Source: Metabacillus litoralis
GTDB lineage: Bacteria > Bacillota > Bacilli > Bacillales > Bacillaceae
Assembly (NCBI RefSeq): GCF_020524045.1
Contig: NZ_JAIVKL010000007.1
Coordinates: 208,271 to 272,270, forward strand
Length of the DNA: 64,000 nt
Reading direction: 5' to 3'
Part shown: piece after piece, positions 8,966 through 17,085 of the stretch
Numbering within the stretch: the stretch's first letter is position 1
Layout of the letters: each line of letters opens with the position of its first letter
The notes under the pieces: generated by a model
The model's database searches: none
Told to the model about the DNA's origin: nothing
The model's input: only the letters and a program-made list of their open reading frames with translations
Program-made: the position numbers and the translations under genes

Positions 8966-9532
8966 TTGACAAGAGGAGAAGATCAAAAAGCGAAAATTAT
9001 AGATGCTGCACAGCAAATCTTCGGTAAAAAAGGCTATTATGATACAAAGATGCTTGAAATTGCTGAACTTGCTGGAGTATCGAAAGGAACAATTTATTTA
9101 TATTTCTCTTCTAAAGATGAACTATATATTGAAACCCATGATCGAGGATTTCGTCAATATCTTGTGATGCTTGAAAATGAAGTTAATAAATTTACCACCT
9201 TTAAAGAAAAGTTAATATGTATCGCTGAAAAACAATTAGCTGTTTTTTATAACGACAGACATACGCCTAATAAGTACTTACAAGCTTATAATAATGATCC
9301 GAAAATGATTCAATGTCTTCATAACTTTCTAGATAACTACCACAAATATGTTGTTTCTGTTATGAAAGAAGAAAACATCGAAAATCCATCAGAACATGCA
9401 AAGGCATTTGTAGGTATATTAGAAAATTATAAACGTGATATTTTTTTTAATAAAGATTATGATTATTCTATGTTACTACAAACGGTTTTATTTGTTGTTG
9501 ATTTATTTATACATGGTTGTAAAAAAGAATAG
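8966..9532 (+). CDS. TetR/AcrR family transcriptional regulator
   Basis: 188 residues from a TTG with AGAGGAGGA upstream. The N-terminal helix-turn-helix is clear: IAELAGVSKGTIYLYFSSKD around residues 28-47. The C-terminal ligand-binding part is not assignable. It lies directly upstream, in the same direction, of an RND efflux pump gene, so it is the likely local repressor of that pump and of itself, lifted by a pump substrate; this is inference from gene order. Confidence 0.9.
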   Translation: MTRGEDQKAKIIDAAQQIFGKKGYYDTKMLEIAELAGVSKGTIYLYFSSKDELYIETHDRGFRQYLVMLENEVNKFTTFKEKLICIAEKQLAVFYNDRHTPNKYLQAYNNDPKMIQCLHNFLDNYHKYVVSVMKEENIENPSEHAKAFVGILENYKRDIFFNKDYDYSMLLQTVLFVVDLFIHGCKKE

Positions 9533-9555
9533 TTGAGGGTATTCCTCATGCTTTA

Positions 9556-9637
9556 ATAGTACCCGTTGGTCATTCTGTTGTTGAAGTAACTTTACGTATA
9601 AAAGGTTTTTATGTGGTGATATAGTACCCGTTGGTCA
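9556..9637 (+). promoter_or_regulatory. Pair of 17-bp direct repeats, candidate TetR-family operators
   Basis: ATAGTACCCGTTGGTCA occurs identically at 9556-9572 and 9621-9637, 65 bases apart, between the TetR gene and the RND pump gene. Each contains the partial dyad ACC-N4-GGT. Position and exact repetition suggest a regulator site; which regulator is unknown. Confidence 0.45.
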
Positions 9638-9686
9638 GTTTGGTGTGGTATGGTCAATGAAGTGAGGAATGTGTCGTAAATTGTCT

Positions 9687-9786
9687 AATCGCTGATAAAT
9701 TCGGAAAATCGCTGATAAATCTCTATAATCGCCGATAAATCTGGAAAATCGCTGATAAATCCAGAAAATCGAAGATAAATCTCCGT
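9687..9786. repeat. Five tandem 20-bp repeats
   Basis: Five consecutive 20-base units of the form AATCGCTGATAAATCNNNNA. The 14-base core is conserved and the last 6 bases vary; unit 3 has GCC and unit 5 has GAAG in the core. They lie between the TetR gene and the pump gene. No coding potential is seen here. Confidence 0.85.
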
Positions 9787-9976
9787 TGCATCCTGTGGAA
9801 ACAATTTAGTAAGTCCAAGAACACTAGTAGAGATAGGTAATAAGAAGATTTATTTAACCTTTAGTGATACATTATGTAAAAATATAGCCTTTTTTATACT
9901 GAATTTCACAAAAAAAAGCAATTTCTGCAGCATTCAAAAGTCAGAATGTAGGCAAAAGAAATGGAGGGAATAATAG

Positions 9977-12900
9977 ATGTTTGATTTGTTTATAAAAAAA
10001 CCGAAAGTTACATTAACGTTCTTGGTGTTATTGATCATTGTTGGTGGATTAACAGCATTCCAACTATCTAAACGAGAAATCCCTGAAATCTCTGTAAATG
10101 TGGGAACAGTTACGACAATTTATCCAGGAGCAGTTCCTGAAGTAGTTGAAAGGTCGATTACAAATCCTTTAGAAGAAGAACTTGAATCTATTAAAGGAAT
10201 TGAGAAATTAACTTCTGTGTCTGGAGCTGGTATTTCAAATATTGTTCTTGAAATCGCTGATAATCAAGATAGAGAAAAAGTATTTTCCGAAGTACGACAA
10301 GTTGTCTCAGATACAAGCAAAACATTCCCCGAGAATGCACTGAATGCAACAGTGAATTCAGATATTCAAACAGGTGCATTATCTTCATATCATTTGTTAA
10401 GTGATAATAGAGAATTATTGCAAAATCAAAGAGATCTTATGATGTCTTGGAAAAAAGAAATAGAAAACATTGATGGAGTACGTAAGGTAGCATTTAAGGG
10501 AATTAGTGAAGATGAATATCTTCTCACGCTTGAACAAGAAAAGATGAAAGAGTATGGAATTATTTTTCCAGACGTTATCAATGCAATAAATAACGAAGTT
10601 GAGATTACACCTCTTGGTAGTCAAGAAATCGATCGTGAAAAGAAGCAGCTTTCTCTAGAACATATAGAAAACATTGAACAAATTGAGGATGTTTTTGTTA
10701 AACGGGTGACTAACGGTGATGAAGTCTTTATTGGTGATATTGCAGAATTACAATTGGTACCAAAAGAAAAACCAAGCATTGTTAATTACAACGATACACC
10801 AGCTATTTCAGTGACAATTTTGCAGGAAAAAGGAGTAGATATTCCTTCACTTCATAATAAAGTTGATGAGAAAATTAAAGAGTTAGGGAAAGATTTACCG
10901 AATGACATTACCTTGGATATGTATTATACACAAGATACAATTGTAGGAAAGATTTTTAAAGATTTAGGAACATCTTTTTTAATTTCTATTTTAGTTGTTG
11001 TTCTTGTTACATTATTGGGATTAAATTTAAATTCAGCTTTATTAGTGGCAATTGCTATACCATCTTCAATTGCATTAGGACTTATTCCTCTACCATATAT
11101 GGGAGTGGATTTAAATCAAATTTCGATCATTGGTATGATCATTGCACTTGGTATCCTTGTTGATGATGCGATTGTTATTAATGATAACATCCGTAGAAGA
11201 TATGTTTTAGGTGATAGTCCTTTACAAGGCGCATTACAAGGAGCAAAGGAAGTTAGGGTATCTATTATTACATCAACTTTAGCTATTGTTTTTACATTTC
11301 TTCCATTGACATTTATAGGTGGTTCTAGTGGTGCGTTTATCAGAGCATTACCGTCTGTCTTGATTACTACTATTATTGGATCAACAATTATTGCACTAAC
11401 AATTGTTCCTATATTCTTAGTTTGGAGACAGAAAGCCTTTGAAAAGAAATCAAAAGGAATAGGACAACAAAAAGATGGTCTCTTAGGAAAGCCTTTAGAG
11501 TCATTAGCTAAATGGTATAGTCATAAAATATTGAAGAAAATTGTGAAATTTCCAATGAGAACTGGTTTGATTGTCTTACTATTTTGTACGCTAGTTTATG
11601 GATTGGTTCCATTTATTCCAGTTGTCTTTTTCCCAAGTGCTGATCGCGAAGAAGTCACAGTAACTGTGACTTTGCCACCAGAAGAAACAATGGAAAAGAC
11701 AGAAGAATATTTAGAAGACATGCGTTCTTATTTAGAAGAAAATGACCAGAATATTTATGAAGTAACAATGTTTGCTGGTACAAGTGAACCTGGTTTATTT
11801 GGAAGTGTTGTCTCAAATCCAGGTGAAAATATAGGGCAATTGGTACTTAGGGTGGACCGAGAATCTCAAACAGCATCAGAAACGATTGATAAGTGGCAGG
11901 ATAAATTAAGAGATACCTATTCTGAAGCGGTCATATCAATGTCAACGATTGAAGCAGGTCCTCCTGTTGGAGCACCGATTGCTATAACCGTTACAGGAGA
12001 TAAATTAGACGAATTGATGGGTGTTGTAAATAAGATAAAAGGAGATATCGGTAATCTAGAAGGCAGTGGTGCAGTTCTTGATGATGTCGGGAAACCACGC
12101 CCAACGATTATGTATAATCCAATCAGAGAAGAACTTCAAAAACATGCAATTACTGCAAGTGAAATAAGTCAGCAAATCCGATTGATAACCGATGGTGTTC
12201 CAATGGGATCTTATGACAATGGTGTAACAAGTCGTGATTTTACAATTAAGTTAGATGGTGTGGAAGAAGGCGAGAGCATTGATTTAGAAGAAATACAGCT
12301 ACCTTCTAAAACAGCTACCCAGCAAGGGCCACCATTGCTTGTTCCATTATCAGATCTTGTTAGTGTGGATGAAGGAGAAGAAATTCAATCTATTCCACAT
12401 ATTAATGGAGAAAGAACAGTGACAATACGCACATATCCTAAAGATGAGCAAAAAACTCAAGTGGAATCTGAGATTGAAAAAATTGCAGATACCTATGAAT
12501 CTGATTCAATTTCGGTTTCTGTTGGGGGAGAATCATCTGCACGTTCAGATTTCTTTGTTGAAGTCGGAAAACTATTTATTATTGTGGTTTTCTTAATCTA
12601 TATTTTAATGGTTGTTCAGTTTAACTCACTAAGAATTCCGCTATTAATTATGAGTTCAGTTTATTTAGCCATTTCAGGTGCCTTAATTGGACTGTTTATC
12701 ACTCAAACTGGTTTAGGATTTATGGCGATGATGGGCATTGTATCATTAGCAGGAATTGTTGTTCGGAATGCTACAGTATTTATTGAATTTATGGAGCAAC
12801 GAGTTCAAGAAGGTGCTAGTTTAGTAGAAGCTGTTGTAGAATCTGGGCAAGCGAGATTACGACCAGTTATTTTAACAGCTGTCACATCTATGGGAGCATT

Positions 12901-13069
12901 ACTTCCTATCGCACTTAGCGGTGACGTGTTATTTACGCCTCTAGCTATCTCGATTATTTCTGGTATCTTTTTCTCAACAATATTCACATTACTATTTGTA
13001 CCAGCTTTCTATATTATTATAAAAAGAAAAAAAGTGAATAGTCATGAAAAAGCACAAGTACTAAAATAG
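9977..13069 (+). CDS. RND-family efflux transporter permease (SwrC/AcrB-like)
   Basis: 1030 residues from an ATG with GGAGGG upstream. A proton-driven membrane pump exporting lipophilic compounds or surfactants. The layout is typical: TM1 at residues 10-30, a large porter domain with FPENALNATV, TM2-6 with the proton-relay pair in LGILVDDAIVINDNI near residue 395, a second porter domain, and TM7-12 ending in a basic tail. The length is close to Bacillus SwrC. No membrane-fusion protein or outer partner is nearby, as expected for a Gram-positive. The TetR gene upstream probably controls it. Confidence 0.92.
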   Translation: MFDLFIKKPKVTLTFLVLLIIVGGLTAFQLSKREIPEISVNVGTVTTIYPGAVPEVVERSITNPLEEELESIKGIEKLTSVSGAGISNIVLEIADNQDREKVFSEVRQVVSDTSKTFPENALNATVNSDIQTGALSSYHLLSDNRELLQNQRDLMMSWKKEIENIDGVRKVAFKGISEDEYLLTLEQEKMKEYGIIFPDVINAINNEVEITPLGSQEIDREKKQLSLEHIENIEQIEDVFVKRVTNGDEVFIGDIAELQLVPKEKPSIVNYNDTPAISVTILQEKGVDIPSLHNKVDEKIKELGKDLPNDITLDMYYTQDTIVGKIFKDLGTSFLISILVVVLVTLLGLNLNSALLVAIAIPSSIALGLIPLPYMGVDLNQISIIGMIIALGILVDDAIVINDNIRRRYVLGDSPLQGALQGAKEVRVSIITSTLAIVFTFLPLTFIGGSSGAFIRALPSVLITTIIGSTIIALTIVPIFLVWRQKAFEKKSKGIGQQKDGLLGKPLESLAKWYSHKILKKIVKFPMRTGLIVLLFCTLVYGLVPFIPVVFFPSADREEVTVTVTLPPEETMEKTEEYLEDMRSYLEENDQNIYEVTMFAGTSEPGLFGSVVSNPGENIGQLVLRVDRESQTASETIDKWQDKLRDTYSEAVISMSTIEAGPPVGAPIAITVTGDKLDELMGVVNKIKGDIGNLEGSGAVLDDVGKPRPTIMYNPIREELQKHAITASEISQQIRLITDGVPMGSYDNGVTSRDFTIKLDGVEEGESIDLEEIQLPSKTATQQGPPLLVPLSDLVSVDEGEEIQSIPHINGERTVTIRTYPKDEQKTQVESEIEKIADTYESDSISVSVGGESSARSDFFVEVGKLFIIVVFLIYILMVVQFNSLRIPLLIMSSVYLAISGALIGLFITQTGLGFMAMMGIVSLAGIVVRNATVFIEFMEQRVQEGASLVEAVVESGQARLRPVILTAVTSMGALLPIALSGDVLFTPLAISIISGIFFSTIFTLLFVPAFYIIIKRKKVNSHEKAQVLK

Positions 13070-13112
13070 ACAAAGCTATGGTATTGATAATAAATAGTAG
13101 AGCTAAATAAAA

Positions 13113-13461
13113 AGAGGTTGGGACATAAGTATTTAAGCTAATGATAAACCCGAATTATTAGGTGATCTGTCAATTAAACATCACCCTAATAGTTCGGGTT
13201 TTTATTTGCTGTCTTCAATATTTTTTTGATTTTCCATACTTTTTTTAAAAACAAGTGGAATAAAGCGGAAGACACTCGACTCCTACGGGTGCTGAGGAAA
13301 GGCTGAGACCCCACAGGCGCTTGCGCCGAGGAGGCTTAGCTTCCTCACCGTGGAAAGCGAGTGTCTGCAGCGCAATGGAACAAACTAGTTTCATACAGCT
13401 TAACTGAATTTCGATTTATTCGTCTTTTCCAATGACTTCTTTAAATATTTCCCAGCCTCTC
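13113..13461 (+). repeat. ~350-bp structured intergenic repeat, family 1, copy A
   Basis: Framed by AGAGGTTGGGACATAAG and CCCAGCCTCTC. Inside are a CCCGAATTATTAGG/CCTAATAGTTCGGG hairpin followed by T-rich DNA, an outer arm GACACTCG/CGAGTGTC, a GGCGCTTGCGCC hairpin and a GGAGG/CCTCC-type hairpin. Three further copies (25078, 28429, 30560) lie in the opposite orientation. It begins about 40 bases after the pump gene stop and fills most of the 540-base gap before the next gene. Confidence 0.85.
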
Positions 13462-13611
13462 TTTTTTTATTTTCACTGATGAAATGTTGTTAATAGTAAG
13501 TGCAGTGCACATCAAAAACGGTTGAATATAATCCAAGCGTTTTATCGTGAATTCTATTATTTATTTTACTTACTACCTTGCTTTTACAATCATTTATCCA
13601 ATCACCCAATC

Positions 13612-13890
13612 TTACTTGTAAAGTCCATGCTTTTCTTTTAGAGAATCTGGAGCCAACTTAATCATTCTTTCTAGAATAAAGGTGGCTATGACAATATCAT
13701 CGACAATTCCGAGCATTGCTAAGAAGTCAGGAATCAGGTCAAATGGAAAGAACGCGTATGTGCTGATCAATAAGACACCAAGTACTTTTTTATAAGTCTG
13801 AACTTCTGATGTGGTAAAGAAATCCTTCAAAAAGGGGATAAACTTCCAAAACTTAAAAATGAACTTTATTCGTTTAAAATACCTAAACAT
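13612..13890 (-). CDS. YkvA/DUF1232 family small membrane protein
   Basis: 92 residues. The DUF1232 core is visible as ISTYAFFPFDLIPDF followed by LGIVDDIVIATFIL around residues 43-73. Proteins of this family are short, membrane-associated and without a settled function. It stands alone on the minus strand, facing the RND pump gene across repeat copy A. Confidence 0.85.
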   Translation of the reverse strand: MFRYFKRIKFIFKFWKFIPFLKDFFTTSEVQTYKKVLGVLLISTYAFFPFDLIPDFLAMLGIVDDIVIATFILERMIKLAPDSLKEKHGLYK

Positions 13891-13922
13891 GTAATCACCC
13901 CTACTTGTTTTGAATGAATAGC

Positions 13923-14086
13923 TTACAATAATTGTTCCAATACTTGTTTGAATTCTAGGGGAGGGTCAGATCTAGTGGTAAAGATGGCTACCTTTTCTTT
14001 TAGCTTTACACAATTAAGATCTATTTACCTTTATATTCTTGAGATGCTACTTGGAAAAGTAAATACTCATTTGTACGTATCTTCAT
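13923..14086 (-). pseudogene. Possible remnant of a small gene
   Basis: A 21-codon frame from an ATG at 14086 breaks off, and a second frame offset by one base continues for about 32 codons with plausible protein character (KLKEKVAIFTTRSDPPLEF) to a TAA at 13923. No family is recognised and there is no ribosome site. It could also be chance coding potential. Confidence 0.25.
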
Positions 14087-14101
14087 TTATAATCAATAAA
14101 G

Positions 14102-14491
14102 TTAGACAACTTTGATAATATCTTGATCTCTACTTTCTACACCTTCATTAAAGGTTAGTCTTGTTTTGAAACGATAAGAAACATTATCACAAGATACTGG
14201 AATATCCTCGGGAAGTTTAAATGTAAAAGAAACTTTATTATCTTCTTCAGCATTAATTAATTTTGAAGAGAGAATGGTTGTCGTATCTATGACTCTCTCA
14301 GTATTTGTAGATTTATCTATTAACACAAGATCACTATCAATTCGTTTTAATCGCTGCTCAATGGTTCCACCTTTAATATAAAAATGCCCGTTTATCAGTT
14401 CACCTTTATTATAGTTTTCTTTAGGTAAAATGAGGTCAATGATCGCAGAACCTATACCTAAAAGTGACATGTATTTTCTTAATAACATCAT
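14102..14491 (-). CDS. Spo0M-like sporulation-control family protein (single arrestin-like domain)
   Basis: 129 residues. The first third resembles the Spo0M family: LGIGSAIIDLILPKENYNKG followed by INGHFYIKGGTIEQ around residues 10-45, an arrestin-like beta sandwich. Bacillus Spo0M is about twice as long, so this is a one-domain version. It begins 14 bases after the FbpB-family gene and shares its transcript, which starts with a manganese riboswitch. A tie to manganese homeostasis rather than sporulation is inference. Confidence 0.75.
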   Translation of the reverse strand: MMLLRKYMSLLGIGSAIIDLILPKENYNKGELINGHFYIKGGTIEQRLKRIDSDLVLIDKSTNTERVIDTTTILSSKLINAEEDNKVSFTFKLPEDIPVSCDNVSYRFKTRLTFNEGVESRDQDIIKVV

Positions 14492-14505
14492 CGATATCCC
14501 CCTAA

Positions 14506-14634
14506 TTATTTGTTTTGAGAACTGTATTTTTCATCAATTCGTTTTTCGATTTTTTCTAGTTGTAATTTATCTTTAAGAAGTTCTTCTTTGTTCTTTTTAA
14601 TTAACTCTACCATTGCCATCTTTTTAGAAAACAT
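14506..14634 (-). CDS. FbpB-family small basic protein
   Basis: A 42-residue frame starting at the ATG complementary to 14632-14634, with AAGGAG upstream. The sequence is charged and helical, containing MVELIKKNKEELLKDK and a KIEKRIDEKY tail, the pattern of the FbpB (Fur-regulated basic protein) family. In B. subtilis FbpB helps the FsrA small RNA repress iron-rich proteins. This copy is first in a two-gene operon behind a yybP-ykoY riboswitch, so its expression should follow manganese. Confidence 0.75.
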   Translation of the reverse strand: MFSKKMAMVELIKKNKEELLKDKLQLEKIEKRIDEKYSSQNK

Positions 14635-14689
14635 TTATTTTCTCCTTTTTTATCGTTCTCCTAAAAGTAAAAGGTTTAATAACAAAGAA

Positions 14690-14721
14690 AAAACCTTTAC
14701 CAATGAGGTAAAGGTTTTTTT
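14690..14721 (-). terminator. Second terminator hairpin between the riboswitch and the FbpB gene
   Basis: Read on the minus strand: AAACCTTTACC, a short loop, GGTAAAGGTT and TTTTT. It is nearly the same hairpin as the riboswitch's own terminator 10 bases upstream, suggesting local duplication. Confidence 0.75.
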
Positions 14722-14730
14722 AAAAAAATA

Positions 14731-14840
14731 AAGACCTTTACCAAATAGTAAAGGTCTTGCTAACAACTTACGTTGCCAACAAAGCCGAGAGTGATAAACT
14801 CTGTATTGACGACTTTGTTGTAAAAGCTACTCCCCTTTAG
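14731..14840 (-). promoter_or_regulatory. yybP-ykoY manganese riboswitch
   Basis: On the minus strand the conserved blocks appear in order: AAAGGGGAGTAG, CAAAGTCGTCA, a variable hairpin, GGCTTTGTTGGCA, and AGCAAGACCTTTAC pairing with GTAAAGGTCTT before TTTATTTTTTT. These match the other copy at 18692 and the known family, which senses Mn2+ and turns expression on. It leads into the FbpB and Spo0M-like genes. Confidence 0.9.
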
Positions 14841-14916
14841 GAGACCGATTCAATTAATTAAAGTAATCATAAAGTATTTTTCAATAAACGTCAACATTTT
14901 TTTAGAAAATATGTTT

Positions 14917-15849
14917 TTATCTTAGTTTCATTGTTTGAAGAATATCGATCATTTGTGGTGTAATTTCTTCTGTTTCTTCTTTGTTCAAATAGTGAATGGT
15001 AAAACGAATAAGAACATGATCTATCTTTTTTACAACAATATTTGTTTGTGTTTTACTATTTGAGCCGTGGAGGAAAAATTCAACATTTTGATAAAATATA
15101 TGAGATTTATTATTTATAGGATACTCAGTGATTTTATTTCCTTTAAGATATGCTATTGAATTCTCCTTAATGTCGGATATGTTTGTTTGTGAATCTAATA
15201 TTTCAACTCTTGAAAAATATGAACCTTCTTTCGTGTATTGAAGAATAAATCTTCTAGGTTCTTCTGCGTCAAAAGTAAAGCCTGGTTTTGTTTTTACATA
15301 AACATCTAAATTTGATGGATCATAACTTAATGGTTGCTCAACTCGATTTTTATTACTGGATACATTCAGCAATTGGCCAGCCTTAATTGTGTGGGATGTT
15401 AAATAGTTAATTGATTGTAATTCTTTAACGGTTAATCCATAATTTCTTGCAATACTGTATAGAGTGTCACCTTTTTTAACAGTTACATTAGTTGGAATAA
15501 TGAGGTTTTCCCCTGTATAGATTGTATTAGAAGAAATAGTGTTGATATGTTTTAATTGCGAAACAGTACTGTTGTATTTTTTTGCTAAGCTATATAAGGT
15601 GTCTCCTTTCTTAATGGTGATTGTAGTGGGAATATTCAAGTAACTGCCAGTATAGATCGTCGAAGAAGCAAGATTATTAAGTTGTTTTAGTTCTGTAACA
15701 GTGATATCACTTTCTTTAGCAAGATTGTATAAAGTATCACCTTCTTTGATTTTATATAGAGTCGATGCATCTGCTACATTTGATGCAAAAAGCCCTGTTA
15801 AACCTAAAGTAAGAGCAACCGTTTTAATTAATTGATTTTTCCGCTTCAT
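14917..15849 (-). CDS. Secreted protein with three LysM domains
   Basis: 310 residues from the ATG at 15849, which has GGAGGT six bases upstream; the frame extends to 15900 without such a site. A signal peptide (KTVALTLGLTGLFASNVADA) is followed by three LysM peptidoglycan-binding domains, each with a KxGDTLYxxA motif and an N-containing loop, over about residues 29-170. The last ~130 residues form an unassigned domain rich in beta strands. It should bind the cell wall; no catalytic domain is seen. Confidence 0.9.
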   Translation of the reverse strand: MKRKNQLIKTVALTLGLTGLFASNVADASTLYKIKEGDTLYNLAKESDITVTELKQLNNLASSTIYTGSYLNIPTTITIKKGDTLYSLAKKYNSTVSQLKHINTISSNTIYTGENLIIPTNVTVKKGDTLYSIARNYGLTVKELQSINYLTSHTIKAGQLLNVSSNKNRVEQPLSYDPSNLDVYVKTKPGFTFDAEEPRRFILQYTKEGSYFSRVEILDSQTNISDIKENSIAYLKGNKITEYPINNKSHIFYQNVEFFLHGSNSKTQTNIVVKKIDHVLIRFTIHYLNKEETEEITPQMIDILQTMKLR

Positions 15850-16211
15850 AGTGTACCTCCATTTTGATTGATTAGAGCTAGTTACGGATGGAGAGATCAT
15901 GATTTAGGTTTTATTGAATTCATTAGATTGTTCCGTATTACTGTATTTGACGTATGAAAAATTAGAGAGGTTTCACAGAGATAAGCCTATTTTTAACTAT
16001 TTGTCATAACAGGTGAAATATGGAGAAATTTGCAGATTTTTTTTGTGGGAATTTAAAGTGTTTAAATGAGACTTTTTTGTTCTATCGGGTTATAATTTTG
16101 AATATAATAATTTTCACGAATGAACTGTGTGAAATAGCTATTACAGTTTGTTTCACGTATATAGCAATAATTAAAAGCCTTATATTTTGGTAGAAGGGTG
16201 TGTGTAATAAC
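15850..16211. other. AT-rich divergent intergenic region
   Basis: 362 bases between two divergent genes. A TATAAT lies near 16102, but no convincing -35 box pairs with it. No open frame, riboswitch motif or repeat was seen. It presumably contains both promoters. Confidence 0.5.
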
Positions 16212-16382
16212 ATGGAAGCTAAAATTAATAACAATATTACAGTTAATTCAACAATCTCTTTAAAAGGTATTGTGAAAGCTATTTTTCAAGATACTGTACA
16301 TGTACAAATTGGTGGGAAAATTATTACCATGCCAATTACTGATTATAATATTTTAACAGGTGATCAGACAAAGAATGATTAA
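16212..16382 (+). CDS. Small hypothetical protein, KOW/DUF2187-like
   Basis: 56 residues from the ATG at 16212, with GAAGGG upstream; a GTG at 16200 abuts that site and is unlikely. The core IVKAIFQDTVHVQIGGK suggests a small beta barrel like the DUF2187/KOW-type proteins of Bacillus, but similarity is weak to the eye. It is followed at once by a good terminator, which supports it as a real gene. Confidence 0.6.
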   Translation: MEAKINNNITVNSTISLKGIVKAIFQDTVHVQIGGKIITMPITDYNILTGDQTKND

Positions 16383-16385
16383 ATG

Positions 16386-16422
16386 AAAAAATCGCGACGT
16401 GTGTAACTACGTTGCGATTTTT
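16386..16422 (+). terminator. Terminator of the small gene at 16212
   Basis: AAAAATCGC and ACGT pair with ACGT and GCGATTTTT around an 8-base loop. The A-rich and T-rich flanks allow it to work for desR on the opposite strand as well. Confidence 0.8.
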
Positions 16423-16474
16423 ACGTTTAGGATTTTATAATTATTCCAAGATACACAATATATGTGACGTCAAA

Positions 16475-17074
16475 TTATTTAAACCAACCTTTTTCTTTTG
16501 ATTGAGTAATAGCTTCAATTCTATTTTTAACATCTAATTTTTCTAATATCGTGGAAATATAGTTTCGAACAGTTCCTGTTTTAAGACTAAGTTGATCAGC
16601 AATTTCCTTCGTATTTAAGCCATCTGCTACTAGTTCTAATACCTCTTTTTCTCGATCTGTTAATGGATTTTCCTCACTGTATACATCATCCATTAATTCT
16701 GGAGCATAAATTCTTCTACCGGCAATAATGTCTCGAATAGAGCTTGCTAGCTCGTCGCTAGGGCTATCTTTTAAAAGATAGCCCTTTACACCTGCTTTTA
16801 AAGCTCTTTGAAAATAACCAGATCGAGAAAATGTTGTAAGTATTATGACTTTACAATCAAAGTCCTTAAGATTTTCAGCTGCCTCAAGACCAGTCATACC
16901 TGGCATTTCGATATCCATTATACAAATATCAGGTTGATGTTGTTTAACGAGAGTTAGTGCTTCTTTGCCGTTACTAGCCTTACCGACTACTTCCATATCA
17001 TCTTCTAAATTAAGTAAAGACCCTAAGGCACCTAAAAGCATTTGTTGATCTTCCGCAATAACAATCCTAATCAT
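16475..17074 (-). CDS. desR: Response regulator DesR
   Basis: 199 residues. Near-identical in the recalled regions to B. subtilis DesR: AEDQQMLLGALGSLLNLEDD at the start, phospho-acceptor Asp in CIMDIEMPGMTGLEAAE (about residue 54), KGYLLKDSPS, and a LuxR/NarL helix-turn-helix with LTDREKEVLELVADG and TVRNYISTILEKL. In B. subtilis phosphorylated DesR activates the desaturase gene des on membrane rigidification. It follows desK by 11 bases. No des gene is adjacent here. Confidence 0.95.
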   Translation of the reverse strand: MIRIVIAEDQQMLLGALGSLLNLEDDMEVVGKASNGKEALTLVKQHQPDICIMDIEMPGMTGLEAAENLKDFDCKVIILTTFSRSGYFQRALKAGVKGYLLKDSPSDELASSIRDIIAGRRIYAPELMDDVYSEENPLTDREKEVLELVADGLNTKEIADQLSLKTGTVRNYISTILEKLDVKNRIEAITQSKEKGWFK

Positions 17075-17085
17075 AATAGTCCCTC

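Noticed and set aside
9687..9786. Possible CRISPR array
   Set aside because: Units are 20 bases with only 6 variable bases; there is no spacer of normal length and no cas gene.
16212..16382. Membership of the small KOW-like gene in the LysM or desKR units
   Set aside because: It is divergent from the LysM gene and separated from convergent desR by a bidirectional terminator.
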